Assembly: GCA_035578905.1 (NCBI GenBank) | Contig: JAQJVL010000004.1 | Coordinates: 6,755,175 to 6,819,174, forward strand | DNA: 64,000 nt | Source: Stictocephala bisonia | Lineage: Eukaryota > Arthropoda > Insecta > Hemiptera > Membracidae | Direction: 5' to 3' | In this document: piece by piece, positions 1 to 11,230 of the stretch | Numbering within the stretch: the stretch's first letter is position 1 | Layout of the letters: each line of letters starts with the position of its first letter | Notes under the pieces: model-generated | Databases searched by the model: none | Seen by the model: only the letters and a program-made list of their open reading frames with translations | What the model was told of the DNA's origin: nothing | Position numbers and translations under genes: made by a program

Positions 1-2040
1 ACGGGTGGCTAACCAAGTAGATCACGGGTGGCTAACCAAGTACATCACGGGTGGCTAACCAAGTAGATCACGGGTGGCTAACCAAGTACATCCCGGGTGG
101 CTAACCAAGTACATCACGGGTGGCTAACCAAGTACATCACGGGTGGCTAACCAAGTAGATCACGGGTGGCTAACCAAGTACATCACGGGTGGCTAACCAA
201 GTAGATCACGGGTGGCTAACCAAGTACATCCCGGGTGGCTAACCAAGTAGATCACGGGTGGCTAACCAAGTACATCACGGGTGGCTAACCAAGTACATCA
301 CGGGTGGCTAACCAAGTAGATCACGGGTGGCTAACCAAGTACATCACGGGTGGCTAACCAAGTACATCACGGGTGGCTAACCAAGTACATCCCGGGTGGC
401 TAACCAAGTACATCACGGGTGGCTAACCAAGTACATCACGGGTGGCTAACCAAGTACATCACGGGTTGCTAACCAAGTAGATCACGCGTGGCTAACAAGC
501 CAATCACGGGTGGCTAACCAATTTCATCACTGGTGGCTAACCAATTACATCACGGGTGGCTAACCAAGTAGATCACGGGTGCCTAACAAGCCAATCATGG
601 GTGGCTAACCAAGTACATCACGGGTGGCTAACCAAGAAGATCACGGGTGGCCAACAACTCGATCACGGGTGGCTAACCAAGTGCATCACGGGTGGCTAAC
701 CAAGTAGATCACGGGTGGCTAACCAAGTACATCACGGGTGGCTAACCAAGTAGATCACGGGTGCCTAACAAGCCAATCATGGGTGGCTAACCAAGTACAT
801 CACGGGTGGCTAACCAAGTAGATCACGGGTGGCCAACAACTCGATCACGGGTGGCTAACCAAGTGCATCACGGGTGGCTAACCAGGTAGATCATGGGTGG
901 CTAACAAGCCAATCACGGGTGGCTAACAAGCCAATCACGGGGGCTAACCAAGTACATCACGGGTGGCCAACAAGTCGATCACGGGTGGCTAACCAAGTAG
1001 ATCACGGGTGCCTAACAAGCCAATCACGGGTGGCTAACCAAGTACATCACGGGTGGCTAACCAAGTAGATCACGGGTAGCCAACAACTCGATCACGGGTG
1101 GCTAACCAAGTACATCACGGGTGGCTAACCAAGTAGATCACGGGTGCCTAACAAGCCAATCACGGGTGGCTAACCAAGTACATCACGGGTGGCTAACCAA
1201 GTAGATCACGGGTGGCCAACAACTCGATCACGGGTGGCTAACCAAGTGCATCACGGGTGGCTAACCAAGTAGATCACGGGTGGCTGACAAGCCAATCACG
1301 GGTGGCTAACAAGCCAATCACGGGGGCTAACCAAGTACATCACGGGTGGCCAACAAGTCGATCACGGGTGGCTAACCTAGTAGATCACGTGTATGGTTGG
1401 CTAACAATTCGATCACGCGTGGATAACCAAGTAGATCACGGGTGGCCAACAAGCCTATTACGGGTGTCTAACCAAGTAGATCACGGGTGGCTAACAAGTC
1501 AAACACGGATGACTAACAAGTCGATCGAGGGTAGCTAACAAGTAGATCAAGGGTGGCTAACAAGTCAAACACGGATGACTAACAAGTCGATCACGCGTGG
1601 CTAACCAAGTAGATCACGGGTGGCCAACAAGTCGATCAAGGGTGGATAACAAGTCGATCAAGGGTGGCTAACAGGTCGATCAAGGTTGGCTAACAAGTCG
1701 ATCACGCGTGGTTAACAATTCGATCACGGATGGCTAGGAAGTCGATCACGGGTGCTACCCAAGTGAATCATGGGTATTGCTACATTGATCATAGGTCACC
1801 CACTACCCAAATCAATCACGGGTGGCTAATAAGTCGATAACGGGTGGCTAACAAGTCGATCACGCGTGGCTAACTAGTCGATCACGCGTGGCTAACTAGT
1901 CAGTCACGGGTGGCTAACAATTTGATCATGCGTGGCTAACTAGTCGATCACGGGTACTACCTAAGTAAATCATGTGTACTCTTAAGTCAATCATGGGTCA
2001 CCCACTACCCAAGTCGATCACGAGTTCTACTCATGTCGAT
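1..2040. repeat. 23-bp satellite array
   Basis: About 88 head-to-tail copies of a 23-bp unit containing GGCTAACCAAGTAGATCACG. Consecutive units start exactly 23 bases apart (1, 24, 47). Main variants are GTACATC versus GTAGATC, and CAAGCCAATC or CAACTCGATC units. Copies at 1-470 are nearly identical. From about 1390 the copies diverge, and by 1750-2030 they include GGTGCTACCCAAGT forms. The array runs off the left edge of the window, so its full size is unknown. The open frames through it are by-products of a unit that is not a multiple of three. Confidence 0.97.
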
Positions 2041-3363
2041 GCGTCCTTGGCTGAAAGTAAGAAACTAATGTGTTGGAATGTGAAACGGAGAAGAGCCGTG
2101 ACTTTTACGTAAACATTACTTACATTGTAACAAATTGTTCAATAGACAAAAGTAAAATCAAATGTATTGCTGGATTTTCAAAATACTTAAAAATTTACAA
2201 AAAAATTTTAAAAAAATAATTTTTCTGAGTTGTGGTGTTTACTTTGTTTCCAATATTAGTTGGCAGTAACATACGCAATACTCTCGTTTTCTTTTTTTAC
2301 TTTTGGGCTGAAGTTTCGTTACAGGTAGATAATTTCCGGTATTTATTAACCTTTACGACTAATCTTTATCACCAGTATAATCTATTACAAAGTTCGTTTT
2401 AGTGATTCACTCACTCACTCACTCACTAATACTGTTTGTTTAGGCACTTCCCGACATCCTACCCCCATCGTTATGTATACTTGAATTGAAGCTCGCGGTC
2501 TGAAACCTCCAGGAAGAGTCACAAAAGTTGACTTTTTTACTGATAAACAGTTTGCAGATTGCGGACTTTTTTAGGCTCCAACGTATTTCTTATGGAACAA
2601 TTGTAAAAAAACTGGTTTTGTATCTAGCTCAAAAAGTAGGTACTTGAGTAACATTTTCAAAAATTGACAGATGTGCAATTGTAACAAATACGCATCTTAC
2701 ATATTAATTTCAGCTTAAAAACCTAAAACTTAAGGTATCGGGGACCCAAAAACCAAAAATTTGTTTAATGTAGAATTTTCTAATACAAATGTTACTAGAG
2801 GGGTATCGTATTAAATCTACAATATTTTTTTCCTAAATGCAAATATATAATGGGATTTGGAAAAAGGAAAATATCATGATGCCTCTGCCCTAAAAACAAA
2901 AATATTTGTAAAAAGTAAAAAGAGTAGTACTAAAATATGAATAAATAAATAAATAAACGATTTATTTTTTCAATCAATAATTACTATAACTTAATTACAT
3001 TTGATTGGTTTGGAAAATGACTGACCAATTTTTCCAGTAATATGTTCAGTTATATATATATAACACATTATAAACTTATAATATGTTTGAGTCTAGCATT
3101 AGAATATTAAATAAAAAGAAAAAATCGCCTATTGTGTTATGTATGAGAAATAGTTCAATTTACTTTTAAAACAAAAAGGAATATTCATTTATAATTAAAA
3201 ATACTTGAATAATTATACAATGCAATATTGACAAGAAGCTTTAATTACTAGATATAAAATGAATAATGATTTCAATAATAGAAAGGGTTAGTTCTAATAT
3301 TAAATGTAACTATATAACAGATGATAAGTTATTGAATACATTTACTATGAGTTACTATAGTAA
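2041..3363. other. AT-rich non-coding spacer
   Basis: No convincing gene is visible. It holds a (CACT)5 microsatellite at about 2408-2427, an AATA-rich tract near 2941-2960, and a stretch at about 2734-2910 faintly resembling 7484-7740 (shared GCCTCTGCCC and CAAAAACCAAAA motifs). An in-frame stop at 3361-3363 precedes the retrotransposon reading frame that follows. Confidence 0.6.
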
Positions 3364-4554
3364 ACTATTTGGCTAAGTAGTAGCCAATTTGGCTTCCGTC
3401 CTGGGCTATCCACAACTAAAGCTCTGAATGAGGTTGTGACCAGTATCTTGAATGGCTTTGAAAACTGCGAGTACGTTAATCTGACTTTGGTGGATCTCAG
3501 CAAGGCCTTCGATAGTATTTCACATGCCACTCTCTTGGATAAACTAAATTTTTACGGTATTGACGAAAAACAGATAAACATTTTTAAAACTTATCTTTGT
3601 GGCCGATTGCATAAGGTTTCAGTGGCTGGTGTAGATTCAACATTTCAGGAGGTTCTTGCTGGGGTTCCCCAGGGTTCAGTTTTGGGTCCACTTTTATTTA
3701 TCATTTACATTAATGATCTGCCCAGAAATGCTCCATGCAAGTCCGTTCTCTATGCCGATGACACTTCTTTTGTAGTGAATGGTGAAGTACTTAAAGATGT
3801 AAAAGCGCACAGTGACAGAGTCTTGGAAGTGGCTAATTCCTGGTTTAATTCAAACCACCTCAAAATAAATTCCAATAAAACTGAAACAATTTGCTTTACT
3901 TTAAAACAGCTGGACGTAGAAGAGAATTGTAATAAGCCTGTTAAACTACTTGGGGTAACTCTTGATCAAAAGCTTTCTTGGGACGCTCACACTAACATAG
4001 TCATTTCAAAACTGTCTAGGGCCTGTTTTCTCTTGCGTAAGCTTCAGAACTGTGTTGGCAGAAATATGTTGCTATCTGCTTATTTCAGTGACTTTCATTC
4101 TCACTTACTGTATGCTACAATGCTCTGGGGAAATAGCAGGGGTGCAAGCCACGTTTTCACGTGGCAAAGAAAGGCGGTGAGAAATTTGGCCAACCTAGCT
4201 TATAAAGAGGATTGTAAGCATTATTTTACTGAATATAATATTATGACAGTTCCTGGTATTTTTATACTTCAGAATCTTGTAGATATTAAGAAAAACCAAA
4301 ATAATGTTACCCGTTGTAACGAAATACACAATTATAATACTAGGAAAGCACAGGATATTATCACACCCTATTCTAGACTACGGAAAACAATAGTTAGCCA
4401 TAAGTATTTACAAATTAAGTGTTATAATAAACTGCCACAAAAAATGAGAAACTTAGAAATTCAACAATTTACAGCCAAACGGTCTAGCTGGATTACAAGT
4501 AAGGCTTTTTACTCAGTTGATGAGTTTTTTAACACCGAATTTGACAATAATTAG
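3364..4554 (+). pseudogene. Reverse transcriptase C-terminal part, LINE A
   Basis: The frame is open from just after the stop at 3361-3363 to the stop at 4552-4554; the first ATG is at 3436. It encodes the fingers-palm-thumb region of an APE-type non-LTR reverse transcriptase, which copies the element RNA into DNA at the nicked target. Visible in order are QFGFRPGLST, LVDLSKAFDSI (first catalytic Asp), GVPQGSVLGPLLF, LYADDT (catalytic YADD), a KLLGVTLDQKLSW block, and the C-terminal WQRKAVRNL region ending near FYSVDEFF. The frame has no internal stop over about 390 codons and the catalytic box is intact, so this copy looks fairly young. The N-terminal RT part, endonuclease and ORF1 are missing, so it cannot move by itself. 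The clade (CR1, Jockey, Daphne-like) is inferred from motifs only. Confidence 0.88.
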
Positions 4555-4777
4555 GTGTAAACAGGTGTTGTTGTTTAGCTACAATATTTTGTAAAAACAG
4601 GAACACTATTGTAAATTGTATATTTTAAATTTCTTAAATGGACGAAGCTGTCTTACACGGTTTTTTATGTGTATTGTGTATATACACATAAAAAACATAC
4701 ACATATATATGTTGACGTTGTCTATATCAATCTAAATTGACAAATGACAATAAAGAGATTCTATTCTATTCTATTTT
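3380..4777 (+). mobile_element. 5'-truncated non-LTR retrotransposon A (CR1/Jockey-like)
   Basis: A LINE copy that keeps only the 3' part of its second ORF and its 3' end. Recognisable sequence starts near 3382 with the reverse-transcriptase motif QFGFRPG, typical of 5' truncation during target-primed reverse transcription. After the stop codon at 4552-4554 there is an AT-rich 3' UTR. It ends in AATAAAGAG followed by (ATTCT)3 at about 4749-4777, the short tandem tail seen in CR1/Jockey-group elements. No target duplication was identified with certainty. Confidence 0.88.
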
Positions 4778-4789
4778 AAGATGTAATTT

Positions 4790-5953
4790 AAAAATCAGGA
4801 TCCTGTAAAGATAAAAGCCAAGCAGTAGTGTTTTTACAAAATTGTTTATGTTATTGGCATATTTTATATCTACAGGTAATTGGTTGTACTTTGGTTCTAA
4901 GTAGGAAAAGGAATGGCGGAAAATCGATCTATTACTTTAGGTAGGCGAAATTGCTGGTTGATATTAAAACGAGTATGATAGTATAAATCAGTTGACATAT
5001 CTCCACTCTTAACGAAAAATAACTTAAGGACCTTAAAAATAAATATATGTTGAATTGGTAAAATTTTATTTTGTAAAACTATAGGGAAAGAACTCTATCG
5101 CTCACTTTTCTTTAGCATTATACGTAAAAAATAATTCTTTGTAATTATGAGTTTTTCTATGAGAAACTTATAAGTTCCTCCCGAACAAGTTATACCATAC
5201 TGTAGTCTAGAGTTAATGAGTGCAAAATATAAAGATCTCAATTACGATGTACTGCAGAAGTTTCTTAAGAAGTAAAAATTCCTTATTGATAATCACAGAA
5301 CTTTGTGTAAATTGATGATGTGCTGCTGAAAAGTCAATTTTTCATCAAAAATAACACCTAAATACTTTATATTATTTACTTTTTCTAAGGCCTGACAGTC
5401 ACATAAATGCAGAACACATGTTCTAGAATGGTACTTGATAGGAAATGGTATGTCAAATCCTAAGAAATCAAAATTGATATATTTTGTTTTGTTTACATTC
5501 ATTTGCATTCTATTATTAAGGCACCATTCTCTAAGCATAAGCAGGTCACTATTAATTAATTGACCATTAACACACGGATCTATATTAATGTAAAAGTTTG
5601 AAATATCATCGGCAAAAGCAATAATTGTATCGTTAAAATTTAAATTCAATAAATCTTTTATAAAAATTAAAAATAATATTGCAGATAAAACCGATCCCTG
5701 AGGAACGCCTCCCTGTACTACAACTTTAGGTGTTTCCAATTGTTACTTGCTGTCTCCTTCCTACAAGAAAAGATCTAAACCAATTCAGTGTAGTACCTCT
5801 AATACCTATAGCTTCTAGCTTTTATAAAAGAATAACAAAATCAACCATATCGAAAGCTTTCCTGAAATCAATATATAAACCTGTTACTTTAAGCTTAGAA
5901 TTTAAACTGTTATAAATTATGTCTGATACTTCTAATAACGCATCCTCAGTTGA
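4790..5953 (-). pseudogene. LINE B reverse transcriptase, 3' portion (minus strand)
   Basis: This is the downstream half of a minus-strand non-LTR retrotransposon, split by LINE C. Reading down from about 5953, one frame gives STEDALLEVSDIIYNSL, then LYIDFRKAFDMVDF (first catalytic Asp). A TAA stop and a frameshift near 5740 follow. The next frame, 5739-5293, gives GVPQGSVLSAILF, AFADDI (FADD box) and NIKYLGVIFDEKLTF. Below 5290 a degraded thumb and C-terminal region can be traced to about 4790, including ALINSRLQYGI. The stop and frameshifts show that it is dead. The upstream half is at 7290-7490. Confidence 0.82.
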
Positions 5954-5958
5954 CTTTC

Positions 5959-7284
5959 GTTCGTAAGACAAGCATTTGACACTGTCGTTCGTAAGATCTT
6001 ACTAAGGAAACTTTATAAATTGGGTGTTAGAGGGGTCGCTTTGTCGTGGATTGCTTCTTACTTGAGTGGAAGGACCCAAACTGTTCAAATGCCCTATACG
6101 GATGGTACTGGCTGTCGGCGATCTATGAATTCTTCAATATCCAATATTGACATAGGCGTTCCTCAGGGATCTATTTTGGGTCCACTCCTTTTCCTCCTTT
6201 TTATTGTTGACTTGCCTGATTGTATATCTGAACTTTTTGCTGAGATTTGTCTTTATTGTGATGACACCGAGGTTTCTCTGAAGGCAAAAACCATTAAGGA
6301 TCTTGTGGCGAGAGTCTTTGGTGAGTGTGAGAAGATTATCCAGTGGTTTGTTGACAATAAATTAATGATCAATAGCACAAAAACGAAGGTAATGAATTTC
6401 TCTATATCTAACTCAAAAGAAAATAGTCAATCTTCCTACTTGATTGGAAATAATGTGATCGACGTTTGTGACTCAACAAAGTTTCTTGGCATATGGATAG
6501 ATAAACATTTGAAGTTTGGTGATCACATTGATTATGTTTGCAATAAGCTGAGCTCTAGCATATTTGTTTTGAGGAATTTGGCTGCTTTCGCTGATTCTAA
6601 GGTGCTTCTTACTGCATATTATGGGATGATATTTCCACATTTATCATATGCTGTTGCAATTTGGGGGAGTGAATGTTTTCGAACTAATTTCGTTTTTAAA
6701 CTACAAAAGAAAGCAGTGAGGATAGTTTTTAACTTACCGTACAGGGCATCTTGCCGTGAAATCTTCAAGCAGAAAAAAATATTAACTTTTCCTTGTTTGT
6801 ACATGTTCAATTGTGCCACTTTTGTAAAGAAACACCCTCAAATGTTCCGCGTTGATCACAAGCAAAGTAGGTACAACCTCAGGCCAACAAATAATGTTGA
6901 CATTCCTTCTCACAAAACAAGTTTCTTTGAAAGACACCTAAGATACCGAGGGGCCCAGCTCTTCAATGCACTGCCTGAGACTCTTAAAGCGGATGGCGAT
7001 GTGGGAAGGTTTGAGAGGGGGGCAAGAAGCATGTTCCTTGAAAAGGCCTTCTACGGTGTCGGGGATTTTTTGTCCACCTCTCCTCCTGTAAACAGTAATT
7101 AAGAGACGGCCACCTAAATAAATTGTAATCGAGTCTTTAGTTTATTAAGGATACTGTTAATTATTTTATTGTTCTTTGTTTTTGTAAACATTATGTATAT
7201 CATGTATAGCATGTATATTATGATAATTTGACGCAATTATGCAGAGGTATTTCTGTTATCAATAAAGATATTCTGATTCTGATT
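5959..7284 (+). mobile_element. LINE C, inserted into LINE B
   Basis: A 5'-truncated plus-strand non-LTR retrotransposon inside the minus-strand LINE B. CTTTC occurs on both sides, at 5954-5958 and 7285-7289, and fits a short target duplication. Removing the insert and one CTTTC joins the B motif QFGFIKGK to STEDALLEV. The 3' end is AATAAAGATATTCTG followed by TCTGATTC-type repeats. At the 5' end GTTCGTAAGA occurs twice (5959-5968 and 5986-5995), a small scrambling common at 5' junctions of LINE insertions. Confidence 0.85.
5972..7102 (+). pseudogene. Reverse transcriptase C-terminal part, LINE C
   Basis: The frame is open from the insertion junction to the stop at 7100-7102 and encodes the palm, thumb and C-terminal regions of an APE-type LINE reverse transcriptase. 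Landmarks in order are AFDTVVRKILL, LGVRGVALSWIASYLSGR, GVPQGSILGPLLFLLFI, LYCDDTEVS, WFVDNKLMINSTKTKVM, KFLGIWIDKHLKF, LQKKAVRIVFNLPYR, and a tail with FNALPE and FYGVGDFL. The catalytic box reads YCDD instead of the usual YADD or FADD, but both aspartates are kept. There are no internal stops. Everything upstream of the first palm motif is missing. The end resembles that of LINE A, so the two are probably related families. Confidence 0.88.
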
Positions 7285-7289
7285 CTTTC

Positions 7290-7490
7290 CTTTGATAAAA
7301 CCAAATTGACGTGGATTAAGAAAATTTAACTTAGATAAATAACTATTGATTCTTTTAATCATTGTTTTTTCAAATACCTTAGAGAATACAGATAACAAGT
7401 TGATTGGTCTTATGTTATCTAGTTTTATAGAGTTATTGTCTTTCAAAATAGGTACCACTGAACTTAAAACGGCCAAGTGGGGTATCAAAC
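7290..7490 (-). pseudogene. LINE B reverse transcriptase, 5' portion (minus strand)
   Basis: This is the upstream part of LINE B. On the minus strand it reads VVPILKDNNSIKLDNIRPI, NLLSVFSKVFEKTMIKRI and LNPRQFGFIKGK, the conserved fingers region just before the first palm motif of non-LTR reverse transcriptases. It stops exactly where LINE C begins and continues in meaning at 5953. Nothing recognisable of LINE B is seen above about 7490, so B was itself 5'-truncated or decayed. Confidence 0.8.
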
Positions 7491-7754
7491 TATAGATATG
7501 TATCTCCTATATTTAAATATACCCTAAACTTTTGAAGAAACATTGTGTATGGCCTCTGCCCCCTCCCCCCGAAAAACAAAAGCATGCACCAAAATCCAAA
7601 AATGAGTAATTTTATACCAACACGCCCAATTTGGGTACCAAATTACATGTATTCTTCAATAGAATCCTAATATGCAGTCACATTTAAGAAACTACTATGT
7701 TTACGGGCTTCACAGCCCCAAAAACCAAAAGGCATGTTCATACTGGCTTAGTAT

Positions 7755-7875
7755 CCTGGCGAGGCCGGAGGCCGAATTCTAGAAAGGGAGTGTCTAGTAG
7801 CGGAGTGTCTTGGTGGGGGCCGAGCGTAGCGAATCACGGGGTTGGTACGTGGTGCGTGCAGGGGTGTTCCCTAGT
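7755..7875 (+). repeat. GC-rich dispersed repeat, copy 1
   Basis: A GC-rich block in an AT-rich setting containing GAGGCCGGAGGCCGA, GAGCGTAGCGAATCACGGGG and GTGCAGGGGTGTT. The same block occurs in reverse orientation at 21852-21925, so it is an interspersed family. No protein match is recognised. The open frame across it is probably accidental. Confidence 0.6.
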
Positions 7876-8497
7876 GTGTTAATATAAACGCCAATCAAAA
7901 CCTGTTGTGGTCATTGGATAACATTCTCAATTGACCCATATGTATGGGTATTGACAAGTTTAGATGAAAATGTTTACAAACTTTAACTTTTTGTGAATTG
8001 TAAAATATTTTTGTATGGCAGTATTTAAAAAAATACAATTTAAATATTTTATCAATTCCATCAAGGAATCAGATAATAGGTTACAACGTTTATCATTTTC
8101 TTTAGTCCTTTAGATTTATAAATTTAATTATTTATTTCCCCTTTTATAATATGTGAAAGGAAAGTGACTTTAATAATAAATAATAAATATCTATTCGATC
8201 TATGGAGTTCGAATCATAATTATAAGTATTTTTAAATGTATGACAACCTATTATAAATAGTTAACTATTTGTTTTGTAAAATATAAAACAAATAAATGCA
8301 CAGTAACACTATTCTAATAAATATTTCCTTTGAATAAATATATTTTGGTCTCCAAAATTGTCATTAATCTTAGTTTTATGACGTGGGATTGAACACAGTT
8401 TTCAATTTAATATCTGTAATTATTGTCCACTGTTCATTGGTTTACTATGTCATTTCCAAATATTATATTACATTTAAAATCATTGTTTTCAGATCTG

Positions 8498-8737
8498 TTC
8501 CGTTAATTCACTATCATAAACATAACTTAGGTTAACCTAACATAACCTAAACAAACATAACATATCATAACCAAGCCTAACATAACCTAAACAAACATAA
8601 AATATCATAACCAAGCCTAACATTACCTAAACAAACATAACATATCATAACCAAATCTAACATAACCTAAACAAACCTAGCGGTTAGTGAAGCCGAGTAA
8701 TTCACAAACCAATATATTGGTAGGGAATTAACGGAAA
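8498..8737. mobile_element. MITE-like element with CCGTTAATTC termini
   Basis: About 240 bp bounded by imperfect inverted repeats: TTCCGTTAATTCACTATCA at the left and the complement of TTCCGTTAATTCCCTACCA at the right. The interior at 8536-8680 is a 40-bp tandem repeat (about 3.6 copies) rich in CCTAAC and AACATAACC. Relatives with the same termini occur near 27055-27222 and 56761-57093. There is no coding capacity. The superfamily is not assigned because a clear target duplication was not found. Confidence 0.6.
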
Positions 8738-8890
8738 ATCTTTGTTTTTTCCAATACTCCATGACACGGCTTCACGCATTTGAGAATTTATATTTCCCAC
8801 TTTGAAAAGTTTGATTGAAAATTTAAGTTTTTAAAACATTTTTTGCTAACGTATACTTAAAGAGCATAGAGTCTTTAAGTAATTAAAATA

Positions 8891-8909
8891 CCTCAGGATT
8901 TCCCCCCTG

Positions 8910-8979
<70 letters not shown>
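8891..8979. repeat. (TA)n microsatellite with a short hairpin in front
   Basis: About 33 uninterrupted TA units at 8913-8979. They are preceded by CCTCAG and CTGAGG arms at 8891-8912, which could form a small hairpin. Confidence 0.9.
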
Positions 8980-8982
<3 letters not shown>

Positions 8983-10969
8983 AAATATCAAATACCACCA
9001 ACTGACTCACTTACTATAACACACTCATTACGAAATCTCAAAAACCACAAAGAGAATTCAAAACTCTTGGGTCTTAAGCGCTTGGTAAGAAAGGGTTTTG
9101 ACAAATTCGGCCCGGATCGCGGCTAACGCGCAGAAAAACGCGATTTCTCACGCATTCTAAATTCTTCAAAATAACATTACGGGTTGTAATGTAGTTTAGT
9201 ATATTGTATCTTACTAGATGTTAGATGCACGATAATATTTTAATTATTTTTAATTCCAAGTAGTTTGTCCTGCATCGGTACTACAAAAGGGTATAACCGA
9301 GAAAACTAACATCTACATTTCAACACGTTCCAAATAGTCCAGTGCCTTTACAATGTATGAAAAAGGTGCCAGCCTTCATCGGTAAATTTGTTATATGCGA
9401 TGGTCTACTGAGAATTACTTTTTGTGCAAAAAAGGTTTAGAACTTAAATAGCTTTGTAGCTTACTTGGGCATATTGTAAAAAAAATCATGTAAAGTTTTT
9501 AAAATATCATGTAAAAAAACAACATTTTGTTGGTTAAAAATGTATTTTCATTTTTGTTGTGTGGCTACCTTGATGTGAAGTAACCCTTTAATTGATTAAG
9601 TGTTTACTGGATGAAGAGTTTCACCTTTATACGGTTAAAACTGTATAACCACACAAAAGGCAAGTATCTGAGTTTTCACATCTGAACAAAGAAATTAATA
9701 TACTTTAATTTACGTCATTTTATGTTCAAATACGTATAGAAAACAAGTAACCGGCATAAATCGTAGATCTATGGTTAACCGTTCGATTGCTTGCCTATTC
9801 CCATTGTTCGGACTGGTAAAATACTCGGCAGTGGGCAGTCGTTGACCTTTTGTTCCGTAGACCGCAATCACATGACTGGTCTAACGTCATGCCCCATTTC
9901 ATCGTCCATGAACTGCATCTGACAACCCCAATTCGAGATCGGTTCAGTAAAACTCATTCCTACTGAAGATTCAAGCCAGCGACAGCTCAGTTGTATCCGT
10001 GGGAATGTCACACTCTGTGCGCTTTCACGTTCAACATGGGTTCCAACGTTCCTTTCAACTTTCTGTTCAACATGCGTATGTCTGCAGAATACCTCAATAT
10101 CTACGTTTAGACGCATTCTTTTCCCCTGTTCGTTCACATTCATGCTAGTGCAGTGCGTTCAAGATGGACGAAGGCGACGCGGTTTTGTTAAGAGGTCTCA
10201 GTGCTGTATTCGTCGTTAAGTCAAGGTGATATGAAATTAAATGAAAGAACGTTATTTAATTAGGCAAAGTAATTACCTCTCTTTCACCAACAAGTTGAGA
10301 GACGTAGACAGTCGACGCGTTCATTTAGAAGAAGAATTATTTGAAATCCCGTAATGTTTGTACTGTAAAAGATTTACAAGCTAAATAAAATGAAATTAAA
10401 AATTCATTACTAACGTGGCGAAGTAAAGTCTATTTATTCCCCTCTTCCACTTAACCACTAATCAAATATACAGTGTGATCATTTGTAGTGATAAAGAATG
10501 AGTTTTACATGCAAACTAAGAAAAAGTTTCCTATAAACATATGTCCTAGACGCTTAGTTTTCGTCTTTCTGTCTGAATCCGATTTTTACAAAATTAATAA
10601 TATCTTATTAACCCTCAAGATATTATCTTCAAACTCAGTGCATATGTGAGGAATAATAGGACCTAATTCAGTATAGAGTATCAAGTTCATACTTTGTATC
10701 ATTTAAAAATGGCGGCTGTGTTTGGATTTCAAAGCTTAATATCGTAAAAAGTATAAATTAAAATAATTTTCATATACAAAATATTTTGTAGGCTACGTAT
10801 TAAAAATTGTATTGTAAGATTTAATAATTTTTAACCTAGTTTGAACAAAAAAGGTATCGGAATGTTAACCACTTTTCACTGTGCATCAACTTTAGACCTA
10901 TATTACTCAAAATCCCAATCATGTATTGCATTTACATTTTAATATGTTATTGACAGGTGGATTTTCTAT
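8980..10969. other. Non-coding; one unassigned balanced-GC block
   Basis: No supported gene. The part at about 9840-10230 has higher GC than its surroundings. It contains a 91-codon minus-strand frame (10143-9868) without any recognised domain. On the plus strand, a short frame at 10163 begins MDEGDAVLLRGLSA and stops after 21 codons. Either could be a first exon or a transposon end; nothing visible decides between them. Confidence 0.4.
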
Positions 10970-11230
10970 AAGTGTTAGTAATTTTAGAATTTTAACTGTT
11001 CAAGAAAAAAGTTCTTATCATTTTTCATGAAACGTCGTTTTCTTAGCTTCTAGAGGTCACAAAATGAATTACTTGGCCTCGTTGTAATCCTTATGATGTG
11101 TTTAGTTTTATAAATACATTACTTTTATATGCGGAAGTAAATACAATTATTTTAAACTAATTTAAATTGACCAATTTAAAGTGATTTTAAATTTATTAAA
11201 ATATTCTTTTGGAAAATATTTTCTTTTAAA
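10970..11230 (+). repeat. Dispersed repeat, copy 1
   Basis: The segment containing TTCTTAGCTTCTAGAGGTC and CGTTGTAATCCTTATGATG recurs at 20905-21230. There the two halves are present in opposite orientations. No coding potential is seen. Confidence 0.6.

Noticed and set aside
874..1538. Long open frames with repeated NQVDHGW peptides
   Set aside because: They are by-products of the 23-bp satellite. The unit cycles through three frames, and monomers without stops stay open by chance; there is no start context or domain.
2734..2910. Repeat shared with 7484-7740
   Set aside because: Only short purine-rich and C-rich words match; an alignment would be needed, and the similarity is too weak to call by eye.
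9868..10143. 91-codon minus-strand frame as a gene
   Set aside because: No domain, signal or neighbouring exon could be seen. The balanced GC of the block is the only support.
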